Both the position numbers and the translations under genes were made by a program. DNA of 64,000 bases from Georgenia muralis (GTDB lineage Bacteria > Actinomycetota > Actinomycetes > Actinomycetales > Actinomycetaceae), in NCBI RefSeq assembly GCF_003814705.1, contig NZ_RKRA01000001.1, positions 1,736,001 through 1,800,000 of the forward strand, written 5' to 3'. Of this stretch, positions 42,864 to 50,739 are shown piece by piece. A model generated the notes under the pieces. That model saw only the letters and a list, made by a program, of their open reading frames with translations. It was not told the origin of the DNA and searched no databases. Position 1 is the first letter of the stretch. Each line of letters opens with the position of its first letter.

Positions 42864-43856
42864 TCAGGACGCGACGGCGGCGGGCTCGCGCCTGTCGTCG
42901 GCCGGCAGCGGGCGGCGGCGCAGGTACGCCGCGAGCAGCGCGCCGGAGACGTTGTGCCAGACGGAGAAGACCGCGCCGGGCAGGGCGGCCAGGGGGCTGA
43001 GGTGCTGGGCGGCCAGACCGGCGGCGAGACCGGAGTTCTGCATCCCGACCTCGACCGCGACCGTGCGCCGCACGCGCTCGGGCTGCCGGGTCAGGGCGGC
43101 GAAGCCGTAGCCCACCGCGTAGCCCAGCCCGTTGTGCAGGACGACGGCGAGCAGCACGATGGCGCCCGCCTCGACGATCCGGTCGGCGCTGCCGGCCACG
43201 ACCGCGACGACGACCAGGGTGATCGCGACGACCGAGACCCAGGGCAGCACCGGCAGCAGCCGCGTGACCACGCGGGGCAGGAGCAGTCGCACGACCAGGC
43301 CGAGCGCCACGGGGACGAGGACGATCTGGAGGATGGACAGGGCCATGGCCGGCCCGTCGACCGGCATGTAGGTCCCCGCGAGCCACAGGGCGAGCAGCGG
43401 CGTCAGGAGCGGGGCGAGGAGGGTGGACACCGACGTCATCGCCACGGACAGGGCGGTGTCCCCCTTGGCGAGGTAGGTGACCACGTTGGACGCCGTGCCC
43501 CCGGGGACCGAGCCGACGAGGATGACGCCCGCGGCGAGCTCCGCCGGGAGCTGCAGGGCCCAGGCGATGAGGGCGCCGAGCAGCGGCATGATCGAGAACT
43601 GGGCGACGACGCCCAGAAGGATCGGCAACGGACGGGTCACGACGAGCTTGAAGTCCGGGACCGTGAGCGTCAGGCCCATCCCGAACATGATGATCCCGAG
43701 GAGTGGGGTGATCCACGCCCCGAGCCCGAGGCCCGTGAAGGTGTCGGGGGTGAGGAAGGCGACCCCCGCACCGGCGAGGATGAGCAGGGGGAAGAGGGTG
43801 ACGGCGACGCGTGCGCTCGCATCCTCGGCGCTGGGGGTGGTGGTGTTGGCGTCCAT
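42864..43856 (-). CDS. Bile acid:sodium symporter (BASS) family transporter
   Basis: A 330-residue membrane protein with about 9-10 helices, typical of the SBF/BASS family. Family blocks are GIIMFGMGLTLTVPDFKLV, GSVPGGTASNVVTYLAKGD (helix 4 motif, sodium site) and TVAVEVGMQNSGLAAGLAAQ (helix 9). Members take up organic anions such as pantoate, pyruvate or bile acids with sodium; the substrate here is open. The start ATG precedes a short Thr-rich tail. The gene is on the minus strand between the terminator and the glutamine amidotransferase gene. Confidence 0.9.
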   Translation of the reverse strand: MDANTTTPSAEDASARVAVTLFPLLILAGAGVAFLTPDTFTGLGLGAWITPLLGIIMFGMGLTLTVPDFKLVVTRPLPILLGVVAQFSIMPLLGALIAWALQLPAELAAGVILVGSVPGGTASNVVTYLAKGDTALSVAMTSVSTLLAPLLTPLLALWLAGTYMPVDGPAMALSILQIVLVPVALGLVVRLLLPRVVTRLLPVLPWVSVVAITLVVVAVVAGSADRIVEAGAIVLLAVVLHNGLGYAVGYGFAALTRQPERVRRTVAVEVGMQNSGLAAGLAAQHLSPLAALPGAVFSVWHNVSGALLAAYLRRRPLPADDRREPAAVAS

Positions 43857-43951
43857 GGGCGACGATGATCCGCCGTGACCGGCATTCGGGACGGTCCGTC
43901 TCGCAAAACGAGACGGCGTCCCCTTCCCTGCGCCGAACGCTCGACGGCTCG

Positions 43952-43996
43952 GTACCGCGCGTAGCGCTCGACTCAGTACCGCGCGTAGCGCTCGAC
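43952..43996. repeat. 21-bp direct repeat at the 3' end of the amidotransferase gene
   Basis: GTACCGCGCGTAGCGCTCGAC occurs exactly at 43952-43972 and 43976-43996, 24 bp apart. The second copy encodes the last codons and stop of the amidotransferase; the first lies outside. It looks like a small duplication that preserves the reading frame end. Confidence 0.85.
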
Positions 43997-44713
43997 GAAG
44001 TTGCGGAGCAGCCGGTGCGCGCTGTCGACCGTCGCTGCTGCCGCCATGGTCTCGATGGCGGCCTCCTCGCCGGGCTCGTAGTACCCGGCGTCGCGGTAGA
44101 TCCGCACCCGCTCCATGAGGCCCGTCCGGTCGAGCTCGGGGTGGAACTGGGTGGCGTAGAGGTGGGTCTTGACCCGGAACATCTGCACCGGGCAGCTGGC
44201 CGAGCGGGCAAGGAGCACCGCGTGCTCGGGCAGCCGGCTCACAGCCTCCTTGTGACCGACGAACGCCTGGAACACCGGGGCGACACCGGCGAGCAGGGGG
44301 TCGACGAGCCCGGCATCGGTGAGCTCGACCGTCGGTGCGGAGATGGGCTCGGCGTAGGTGCCGTCGATCGAGGCACCCTGGTGGCTGCCGAGGGTGCCGA
44401 CGCCGTAGCAGGCCCCCAGGAACGGGAAGTCGACGTCGACCACCATGTCCAGCACCCGGGCGAGCTCGGCCTCGACCCGTAGCTGGGTGTCGCCCTTGTG
44501 CTCGCGCGGGATCGAGCCGGTGAACGGGCTGCCCCCGACGAAGATGCCCGACCAGTCGGCCGGGTCGAGCGTCGGGATCGGCACCGACTCGACGCGGATC
44601 CGCACGAGCTCGCGCTCCTGCAGACCGGCGTGGCGCAGGAACGCCTCGTACTCGCCGTCGGCGGCGGCGTCCTCGGGCCGCGTGGCCAGCAGCAGGAACG
44701 GTTTCACGGGCAC
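43973..44713 (-). CDS. Class I glutamine amidotransferase-like protein (GMP synthase-like)
   Basis: A 246-residue GATase1 protein. The nucleophile Cys lies in FLGACYGVGTLG, and the His/Glu pair in LYATQFHPELD, so the triad is complete. GMP-synthase-like folds of this type act on small molecules or as a stand-alone amidase; there is no synthase domain. GTG start, since the N-terminal PFLLLATRPEDAAADGEY is the family opening. The stop falls inside a duplicated 21-bp element. The partner enzyme is not in the neighbourhood. Confidence 0.88.
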   Translation of the reverse strand: MPVKPFLLLATRPEDAAADGEYEAFLRHAGLQERELVRIRVESVPIPTLDPADWSGIFVGGSPFTGSIPREHKGDTQLRVEAELARVLDMVVDVDFPFLGACYGVGTLGSHQGASIDGTYAEPISAPTVELTDAGLVDPLLAGVAPVFQAFVGHKEAVSRLPEHAVLLARSASCPVQMFRVKTHLYATQFHPELDRTGLMERVRIYRDAGYYEPGEEAAIETMAAAATVDSAHRLLRNFVERYARY

Positions 44714-44827
44714 GAGGGTAACCGGGACGGACGACCGGTACCGGCGCCGGTCCGCGGCGCTACCCTGACGCCCGACCAGCCCCTACGACGGCGTGGGCGC
44801 ACGGCGCGATCAGCAGCGGAGGGTGAC

Positions 44828-46168
44828 ATGGCAGCGACGAGGTTCGGCCGGTGGACGGTCCACGGGGACGGTGGGCACCTCCCGCCCGGCGAGGTGGTGG
44901 CGCCGGGGGAGCGGCTGAGCTGGCCGAGCACCATCGGCATCGGGGCGCAGCACGTGGTCGCGATGTTCGGCGCCACCTTCCTCGTCCCGCTGCTCACCGG
45001 CTTCCCGCCGGCGACGACGCTGTTCTTCTCGGCCGTCGGCACGCTGCTCTTCCTCGTCATCACCGGCGGGCGGCTGCCCAGCTACCTCGGCTCGAGCTTC
45101 GCGCTCATCGCCCCGATCACGGCGGCGACCGCCTCGTACGGGATGTCCTCGGCGCTGGGCGGCGTCATCGCAGTCGGTGTCCTCCTCGCGGTCGTCGGTG
45201 CCGTGGTGCACGTCGCCGGTGCGCGCTGGATCGACATCGTCATGCCCCCGGTCGTCACGGGCACCATCGTTGCGCTCATCGGGTTCAACCTCGCTCCCGC
45301 CGCCTGGGGCAACGTCCAGCAGGCGCCCGTGACCGCGCTGGTCACGGTGGCCGCGATCGTCCTCATCACCGTGGCGTTCCGCGGGATCCTCGGCCGACTT
45401 TCGATCCTCCTCGGTGTCGTGACCGGCTACGTGGTGGCCACGCTGCGCGGCGAGGTGAGCTACGACGCCGTCGCCGACGCCGCGTGGTTCGGCCTGCCGG
45501 AGTTCACCACGCCCACCTTCGAGCCGGCCCTGCTCGGGCTCTTCCTGCCGGTGGTCCTCGTGCTCGTCGCCGAGAACGTCGGGCACGTGAAGTCGGTCGC
45601 GGCGATGACCGGTCAGAACCTCGACGACGTCACCGGCCGCGCGCTGTTCGCCGACGGCGTCGCCACCGTCCTCGCCGGGTCCGGCGGCGGCTCGGGCACG
45701 ACGACGTACGCGGAGAACATCGGCGTCATGGCTGCGACCCGGGTGTACTCCACTGCCGCCTACCTCGTCGCCGGTGTCACCGCCCTCGTGCTGAGCCTGT
45801 CGCCGAAGTTCGGCGAGCTCATCAACACCATCCCGGCCGGCGTGCTCGGCGGCGCCGCGACGGTGCTGTACGGGATGATCGGCATGCTCGGTGTGCGGAT
45901 CTGGGTCCAGAACCGGGTCGACTTCTCGGACCCGGTCAACCTCAACACCGCGGCCATCGCGCTGGTGATGGGGATCGCGAACTACACGTGGTCGGTGGGG
46001 TCGACCTCCTTCGCGGGCATCGCCCTGGGCACCGTCGCCGCGATCGGGGTGTACCACCTCATGCGGTCCGTCGCCCGGTGGCGCGGGACCAGCCAGGAGG
46101 CGGCCACCCCCGCCTCGGCGCCCGCCGGGACCGAGCTGGACCCGGGGGCGCTCCAGCACGACCGCTGA
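44828..46168 (+). CDS. NCS2 family uracil/xanthine permease
   Basis: A 446-residue permease of the nucleobase:cation symporter-2 family, likely for uracil. Helices number about 14. Diagnostic segments are GAQHVVAMFGATFLVPLLTG near the N-terminus, ENVGHVKSVAAMTGQNLDD (helix 8 region with the substrate Glu) and GGGSGTTTYAENIGVMAATRVYS. UraA/PyrP-like members have this pattern. ATG start with a GGAGGG ribosome site 5 bases upstream. It is separated from the previous gene by 114 bp, so it has its own promoter. upp, which uses uracil, is in the same window. Confidence 0.92.
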   Translation: MAATRFGRWTVHGDGGHLPPGEVVAPGERLSWPSTIGIGAQHVVAMFGATFLVPLLTGFPPATTLFFSAVGTLLFLVITGGRLPSYLGSSFALIAPITAATASYGMSSALGGVIAVGVLLAVVGAVVHVAGARWIDIVMPPVVTGTIVALIGFNLAPAAWGNVQQAPVTALVTVAAIVLITVAFRGILGRLSILLGVVTGYVVATLRGEVSYDAVADAAWFGLPEFTTPTFEPALLGLFLPVVLVLVAENVGHVKSVAAMTGQNLDDVTGRALFADGVATVLAGSGGGSGTTTYAENIGVMAATRVYSTAAYLVAGVTALVLSLSPKFGELINTIPAGVLGGAATVLYGMIGMLGVRIWVQNRVDFSDPVNLNTAAIALVMGIANYTWSVGSTSFAGIALGTVAAIGVYHLMRSVARWRGTSQEAATPASAPAGTELDPGALQHDR

Positions 46169-46251
46169 TGCGAGCCGGCACGACCGCTGATGCGAGCCGG
46201 CCGGGCCCGTCGGGCGGCGTGGCCGCGGCCCGCACCCGGTCGGCTCGGCCG

Positions 46252-46875
46252 TCAGCTCGCCGCGGTCGGCTCGCTCACCGGCGTGCAGCCCTCGGGCGCG
46301 ACCAGCGGGGCGGCGGGGTCCAGCGCGGCGACCTGGTCGGGGCTGAGGACGCTCTGGTAGCCCTGTCCCAGCACGACGTCGACACTCTCGTCGGACCGGG
46401 TGGAGTCAAGGGCGACCGTCGCGCCGTCGAAGAGCCGGGCGAGGGAGTACGCCGCACTGACGCCCAGCTGGCCGGAGACGATCTGGACGACACCGTCGTA
46501 GGAGCCGGCCGGCCAGTTGGCCTCCTGGTTGACCACGACGCCGAGCGCGCCCAGGGCGGAGCCGGTGGCGCCGGCGAGACCGGCGCGGTCGGTGCCGTTG
46601 TAGACGTTGGCCGTGATCGAGGCCAGCTCGACCGGCACCGCCCCCTCGGGCGGGCACGGCGTGACCAGGCTCTGCTCCGCGGACTCCTCCGCGGAGAACT
46701 CCCGGGTGAACGGCGCCGGCAGGAGACCCGTCCAGACGGCGCCGGCCACGAGACCGGCGACAAGCAGGACCGTCACCAGGCCTCCGAAGACGACGGTCTG
46801 GCGCTGCTGGAGGCGACGACGCCGCGCGGCGCGGCGGACGGCTGCCTCGTCGGTGGTGGCGGTCACGGGAGACAC
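46252..46875 (-). CDS. LytR_C domain membrane-anchored protein
   Basis: A 207-residue protein: a basic N-terminal segment (RRAARRRRLQQRQ), one transmembrane helix (about residues 29-51) and an extracytoplasmic LytR_C-like domain (SITANVYNGTDRAGLAGATG, then NWPAGSYDGVVQIVSGQLG and VVLGQGYQSVLSP). LytR_C domains occur in cell-wall proteins of actinobacteria; the stand-alone type has no proven function. GTG start. It ends 83 bp from the NCS2 gene (convergent) and is 11 bp downstream of the VapB-like gene on the same strand, a pairing often seen in actinobacteria. Confidence 0.87.
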   Translation of the reverse strand: MSPVTATTDEAAVRRAARRRRLQQRQTVVFGGLVTVLLVAGLVAGAVWTGLLPAPFTREFSAEESAEQSLVTPCPPEGAVPVELASITANVYNGTDRAGLAGATGSALGALGVVVNQEANWPAGSYDGVVQIVSGQLGVSAAYSLARLFDGATVALDSTRSDESVDVVLGQGYQSVLSPDQVAALDPAAPLVAPEGCTPVSEPTAAS

Positions 46876-46886
46876 CGTATCCGCAC

Positions 46887-47210
46887 TCAGGCGTGTGTCG
46901 TCGGACGCCCCGCCTCGTCCAGCTCGAGCACCCGCGCGTGGATGACGAGGCGCTGCTGCAGGGCTGCGCGGAGCGCCCGGTGCAGACCGTCCTCGAGGTA
47001 GAGGGTGCCGCGCCAGGCGACGACGTGGGCGAAGAGGTCGCCGTAGAAGGTGGAGTCCGTCGCCAGGAGCGAGCGCAGGTCCAGCTCGCTCTTCGTGGTG
47101 ACCAGCTGGTCGAGCCGGACCTGCCGCGGCGGCACGACGGACCAGTCGCGGGGGGAGGTCAGTCCGTGGTCGGGGTACGGGCGACCGTCCCCCACAGCCC
47201 TGAACATCAT
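46887..47210 (-). CDS. VapB-like small actinobacterial protein
   Basis: A 107-residue protein with no signal or membrane segment. Blocks such as DWSVVPPRQVRLDQLVTTKS and DSTFYGDLFAHVVAWRGTLY are recognisable from an actinobacterial family that pipelines often label VapB-type antitoxin. No PIN-domain toxin is next to it, so the label should not be taken as function. Two consecutive ATG codons (47210, 47207) are possible starts. It overlaps nothing and lies 11 bp upstream of the LytR_C gene; the same pairing occurs elsewhere in the phylum as far as I recall. Confidence 0.75.
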   Translation of the reverse strand: MMFRAVGDGRPYPDHGLTSPRDWSVVPPRQVRLDQLVTTKSELDLRSLLATDSTFYGDLFAHVVAWRGTLYLEDGLHRALRAALQQRLVIHARVLELDEAGRPTTHA

Positions 47211-47576
47211 CCGGAGATCGTACGGCCCGTCCGGCGCGGTTCTCACCAGGGCGCCGCTCCGGGCCCCGGCACGTGGGGGGTGCCGGAGCCCGGGACCGCC
47301 GGCACGTGGGGGAGTGCCGGGACCCGGGACCTCGGCACTTGGGGGGATGCCGAGGTCCCGGGGTGTTACCGCGGGTACGACCTGACCGGCCTCAGGATCG
47401 GCCGTCACGAGGTGATACGGCCCGGGTCGGCCGTCGGATTGCGCCCGACGGACGGCGACCCACCCTCAATTTTGGGGATCGGGCCACCCCAAGCCGGGGC
47501 TGCGACAGACCTGCCGCCGTCGGTCAGCATGGGAGCGCAGGGGGGACGGTGGGGGATCACCCGTGGGGGTTCGACC
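47211..47576. promoter_or_regulatory. Upstream region of the BTAD regulator with GGCAC repeats
   Basis: A 366-bp non-coding region between the VapB-like gene (minus) and the BTAD regulator (plus). Its left part (47268-47362) holds three imperfect repeats with GGCAC/GTGCC hairpin arms. The right part has no clear -35/-10. The 3' end is G-rich. Confidence 0.5.
47268..47362. repeat. Three imperfect ~33-bp repeats with hairpin arms
   Basis: Each copy begins GGCACnTGGGGG, then a GTGCC or ATGCC arm and a CCCGGGACC-type tail: starts at about 47268, 47301 and 47333. Each forms its own short hairpin. The spacing of about three helical turns would suit side-by-side regulator binding. Confidence 0.7.
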
Positions 47577-48548
47577 ATGAACACGACCGCGACCGCGACG
47601 GCTCCGACGCCCGCCGCCCGTCTGAGCGTGCGGGTCCTGGGCAACCTCTCCGTGCGCCGCGGGACGACGACACTCGACGCCGCGGGCCTGGGGGGCCCCA
47701 AGCCTCGCCAGATCCTCGAGATCCTCGTCCTCAACCTCGGATCGCCGGTGTCGAAGGACCAGCTGGTCGACACGATCTGGGCCGGGCGGCCGCCCGCCGA
47801 GGGCACCGCCACCCTCGAGAGCTACGTCAGCGTGCTGCGTCGCCACCTCCAGCCGGGAGCGGGCCGGTCGGGTCCGCTGCGCACGACCACCGGCGGGTAC
47901 GTCCTGGACCGCGACGCCGTCGACCTCGACCTCGACGACTTCGACGCGGTCCTCCGGGCCGGCGAGGCGACCGCCGATCCCGACGCCGCCTACGGCCTCG
48001 TCGTGGAGGCGCTGCGGCTCGGCTCGGTGACGTTGCTCGCGGACGAGGTCCGCCCCTCGTGGGTGCAGGCCGCCCGCGACCTCCACGCCGCCCGGGTGCA
48101 CAGCGCGCGGGTACGTGCCGCCGAGCTCGCGGTGGGCACCGGTCGCTTCGCCGCAGCCGTGGGGTGGGCGCGGGCAGCGGTCGAGGAGGACCCCCTCGAC
48201 GAGCGGGCCTGGTGCCTGCTGATCCGTTCTCTTGAGCTGGACGGTCGTCCCGCCGAGGGGCTGCGCGCCTACGAGCGGTGCCGCCGGGTCCTCGAGCGCG
48301 AGGTCGGGTGCGCTCCCGGTCCCCAGCTCCAGGCGACCTTCGTCCGCCTCCTGCAGGCCACCGCCGACGGTGCCGACGACTTCTCCCAGGCCCTCGCCGC
48401 GCTGCTCGCGATCCAGGAGCAGCTGTCCCGGACCTCCGACGTCGCGCCGGACACCGCGCGGCCGGTCGCCCCAGCGGTCCGGGAGTCGCTCCGCGCCGCC
48501 GGCACCGTGGTCGACTCCTTCCTCAGGAGGGCGCTCGCCTCCACCTGA
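47577..48548 (+). CDS. BTAD/SARP-like transcriptional regulator
   Basis: A 323-residue regulator of the SARP/AfsR type. Residues about 15-100 form an OmpR-type winged helix (LSVRVLGNLSVRRGTTTLDA, KPRQILEILVLNLG, VDTIWAGRPP, TATLESYVSVLRRHLQPG). Residues about 105-265 form a bacterial transcriptional activation (BTAD) domain (DRDAVDLDLDDFD, then a helical TPR-like part ending in LEREVGCAPGPQLQ). There is no ATPase domain, unlike full AfsR. ATG start. It is followed by a response regulator and kinase. SARPs usually activate specialised metabolism; no biosynthetic cluster is adjacent here. Confidence 0.88.
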   Translation: MNTTATATAPTPAARLSVRVLGNLSVRRGTTTLDAAGLGGPKPRQILEILVLNLGSPVSKDQLVDTIWAGRPPAEGTATLESYVSVLRRHLQPGAGRSGPLRTTTGGYVLDRDAVDLDLDDFDAVLRAGEATADPDAAYGLVVEALRLGSVTLLADEVRPSWVQAARDLHAARVHSARVRAAELAVGTGRFAAAVGWARAAVEEDPLDERAWCLLIRSLELDGRPAEGLRAYERCRRVLEREVGCAPGPQLQATFVRLLQATADGADDFSQALAALLAIQEQLSRTSDVAPDTARPVAPAVRESLRAAGTVVDSFLRRALAST

Positions 48549-48725
48549 TGCGCCCCATGGCGGACGGACCGCCCATGCCCCTACCGGGTGGGGCAAATAG
48601 TGGCTCCGGTGCGGGTAACCTGGGCAGGAACCGGTCAAAGCCCTATGCAGAGCGGGCTCGCTGATCCATACTCCTACCCATCACATAGCGTCCGTCGGGG
48701 GGGCGACTAGTGGGGATTCGCAGTC

Positions 48726-49394
48726 ATGAGCACGGAAACACTGGGGACCGGGATCGCCCTCACGCGCATCCTCATCGTTGACGACCACACCACCTTCGCC
48801 GAGCTTCTCGCCGGCGCACTCGAGCGAGAACCTGACCTCGCTGGAGTCGGCTGCGCCGCCACGGCCCAGTCCGGCGTCGAGCAGTTCCTCGAGACGGCGC
48901 CCGACGTCGTGGTGCTGGACTACCACCTGCCCGACGGCGACGGGCTCGGCGTGGCCGAGCAGATCCTCGCCATGTCCACCACCGCGCGGGTGGTCATGCT
49001 CACCGGCGACCCCACTCCCGGCGTCCTCGAGCGGGCCGCCGCTCTGGGGGTCTGCGCGTTCCTGCCCAAGGACGGCTCCCTCGCGACGATGCTCGACACC
49101 CTTCGCCACGCCCGTCGCGGCAGCATGGTGGTGCACCCCTCGCTCCTCGCGCAGCTCGGCGCCCGCCGGGCACCGACCGGCGGGGTGCCCGTGCCCACGC
49201 TCACCCAGCGCGAGCTCGAGGTGCTCCGGCTCATGGCGACCGGCAAGGACGTCCGCGGCAACGCCAAGGCGCTGGGCATCTCCCTCAACACGTGCCGCGG
49301 GTACGTCAAGTCCATCCTCGCCAAGCTGGGGGCGCACTCCCAGCTCGAGGCAGTGGTGACCGCGACGCACATGGGTCTGCTGGCCGGCCGCTGA
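48726..49394 (+). CDS. NarL/FixJ family response regulator
   Basis: A 222-residue two-component regulator. The receiver domain covers residues about 14-130, with the phospho-acceptor Asp65 in VVVLDYHLPDGDG, acidic DD at LIVDDHTTF, and the switch Lys in FLPKDGS. A GerE/LuxR helix-turn-helix closes the protein (LTQRELEVLRLMATGKDVRG, then SLNTCRGYVKSILAKLG). ATG start. It is 1 bp from the kinase gene, so they form a cognate pair. The promoter lies in the 177 bp after the BTAD gene. Confidence 0.93.
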   Translation: MSTETLGTGIALTRILIVDDHTTFAELLAGALEREPDLAGVGCAATAQSGVEQFLETAPDVVVLDYHLPDGDGLGVAEQILAMSTTARVVMLTGDPTPGVLERAAALGVCAFLPKDGSLATMLDTLRHARRGSMVVHPSLLAQLGARRAPTGGVPVPTLTQRELEVLRLMATGKDVRGNAKALGISLNTCRGYVKSILAKLGAHSQLEAVVTATHMGLLAGR

Positions 49395-49395
49395 C

Positions 49396-50739
49396 ATGGC
49401 CCGGCCCGTCGAGCGCGAGCCGAGGTGGCGAAGGGACGAGAAGGAGGACAGGTCCGAGGTCCGGGCCGCGGTCCAGCACTTCACCGCACTCGGGCTCCTC
49501 ACATTTCTCGTCGTCACCGTCCCGATCACCTTGTGGCTGCGCCACGAGGCCGAGGTCGAGGCGCTCGACGACGCCGTCGGGATCACCGAGCGGCTCGCCC
49601 AGTTCGCCGTGGCGCCCCTCGTCACCGAGTCGCTCCTGGCCGGTGACGCGGACGCGCTCGCCCAGCTCGACCAGCGCCTCGCCCCCTGGCTGGACGACAC
49701 CCTGCTGCGGGCCAAGCTGTGGGACGAGGAGGGCACGATCGTCTACTCCGACGTCGACGAGCTCATCGGTCAGAACTTCGGTCCGGACCAGTCGGCCCGC
49801 GCGATCCTCGACCCCTCCGGCTCCGACGCGACCATCGAGGTGCACGACGACGCCGAGAACGCCTTCGAGACCGAGCACGGCGAGCTCGTGGAGGTCTACG
49901 TCGAGGCGTTCACCGACGACGGGCAGCGCCTCATGTTCGAGGGGTACTACGACGGCGCCCTCGTCCGGGACGAGCAGAACCGGGTCGTCCTCGCCACCGC
50001 CCCGGCGGTCGTCGCGGCGCTCGCGGTGCTCCAGCTGGCGCTCCTCGTCCCCGCGGTCCAGCTCGCCCGGCGGCTCGAGGGGCACCAGGCGGTGCGGCGA
50101 CGCCTCCTCCAGCGGGCGGTCGAGGCGTCCGACCTCGAGCGCCGCCGCATCGCCCGTGACCTCCACGACGAGGTCATCCAGGACCTCGCGGGCCTGTCCT
50201 ACGCGATCGAGGGGGAGGAGCTGCGGAGCGAGCAGGAGCGCAGGCCGCTCCTCACGCGGGCACGCATCATCCTGCAGGACAACGTCCGGGCCCTGCGGGC
50301 GATGACCGCCGAGCTCTACCCGCCCGACCTCGACGAGCTCGGCCTGCCCGGCGCACTCAGCCAGCTCGTCCAGCCGCTCCTCGAGCGGGGCATGGTCGTG
50401 ACCGTCGACCTGCCCGAGGAGTCCGACCTCGACCGGGAGCGCTGCGCGATGCTCTACCGCGTGGCTCGCGAGGCGCTGCGGAACGTCCTCAAGCACTCCG
50501 GCGCGGGGAGCGTGACGCTGAGCCTCAGCACGGACCCTGGCCGGGTGGTCCTGCGCGTGGGCGACGACGGAGCCGGCTTCGACCCGCGCGGCGGCGCGGC
50601 TGACGGCCACCTCGGGCTGCGGCTCATCCGGGACACGCTGGAAGAGGCGGGCGGGACCCTCGAGGTCCGCTCGGCGCCCGGCGAGGGCACCGAGGTGACC
50701 GCGGTGCTCGTCGGTGGTGCCGCGCTAGGTCCGGCTTAG
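49396..50739 (+). CDS. Sensor histidine kinase, HisKA_3 type
   Basis: A 447-residue membrane kinase. Helix 1 is at residues about 28-48 and helix 2 at about 193-215, enclosing a 145-residue extracytoplasmic sensing domain with no clear PAS motif. The phospho-acceptor His257 lies in ERRRIARDLHDEVIQDLAGL, followed by an HATPase_c region with RVGDDGAGFDPRG and a final GEGTEVTAVL. The family pairs with NarL-type regulators, as here. ATG start 1 bp after the regulator's stop. It ends in a 4-bp overlap with the convergent M23 gene. The signal sensed is unknown. Confidence 0.93.
   Translation: MARPVEREPRWRRDEKEDRSEVRAAVQHFTALGLLTFLVVTVPITLWLRHEAEVEALDDAVGITERLAQFAVAPLVTESLLAGDADALAQLDQRLAPWLDDTLLRAKLWDEEGTIVYSDVDELIGQNFGPDQSARAILDPSGSDATIEVHDDAENAFETEHGELVEVYVEAFTDDGQRLMFEGYYDGALVRDEQNRVVLATAPAVVAALAVLQLALLVPAVQLARRLEGHQAVRRRLLQRAVEASDLERRRIARDLHDEVIQDLAGLSYAIEGEELRSEQERRPLLTRARIILQDNVRALRAMTAELYPPDLDELGLPGALSQLVQPLLERGMVVTVDLPEESDLDRERCAMLYRVAREALRNVLKHSGAGSVTLSLSTDPGRVVLRVGDDGAGFDPRGGAADGHLGLRLIRDTLEEAGGTLEVRSAPGEGTEVTAVLVGGAALGPA

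Noticed and set aside
46887-47210. VapBC toxin-antitoxin pair
   Set aside because: No PIN-domain toxin gene is adjacent; the neighbour is a LytR_C protein. The VapB label alone is not evidence of a toxin system.
48549-48725. Possible c-di-GMP (GEMM) type riboswitch before the NarL-type regulator
   Set aside because: Words like GGGCAAA and CAAAGCCC occur, but the invariant core and pairing of GEMM-I do not. No other known riboswitch pattern fits.
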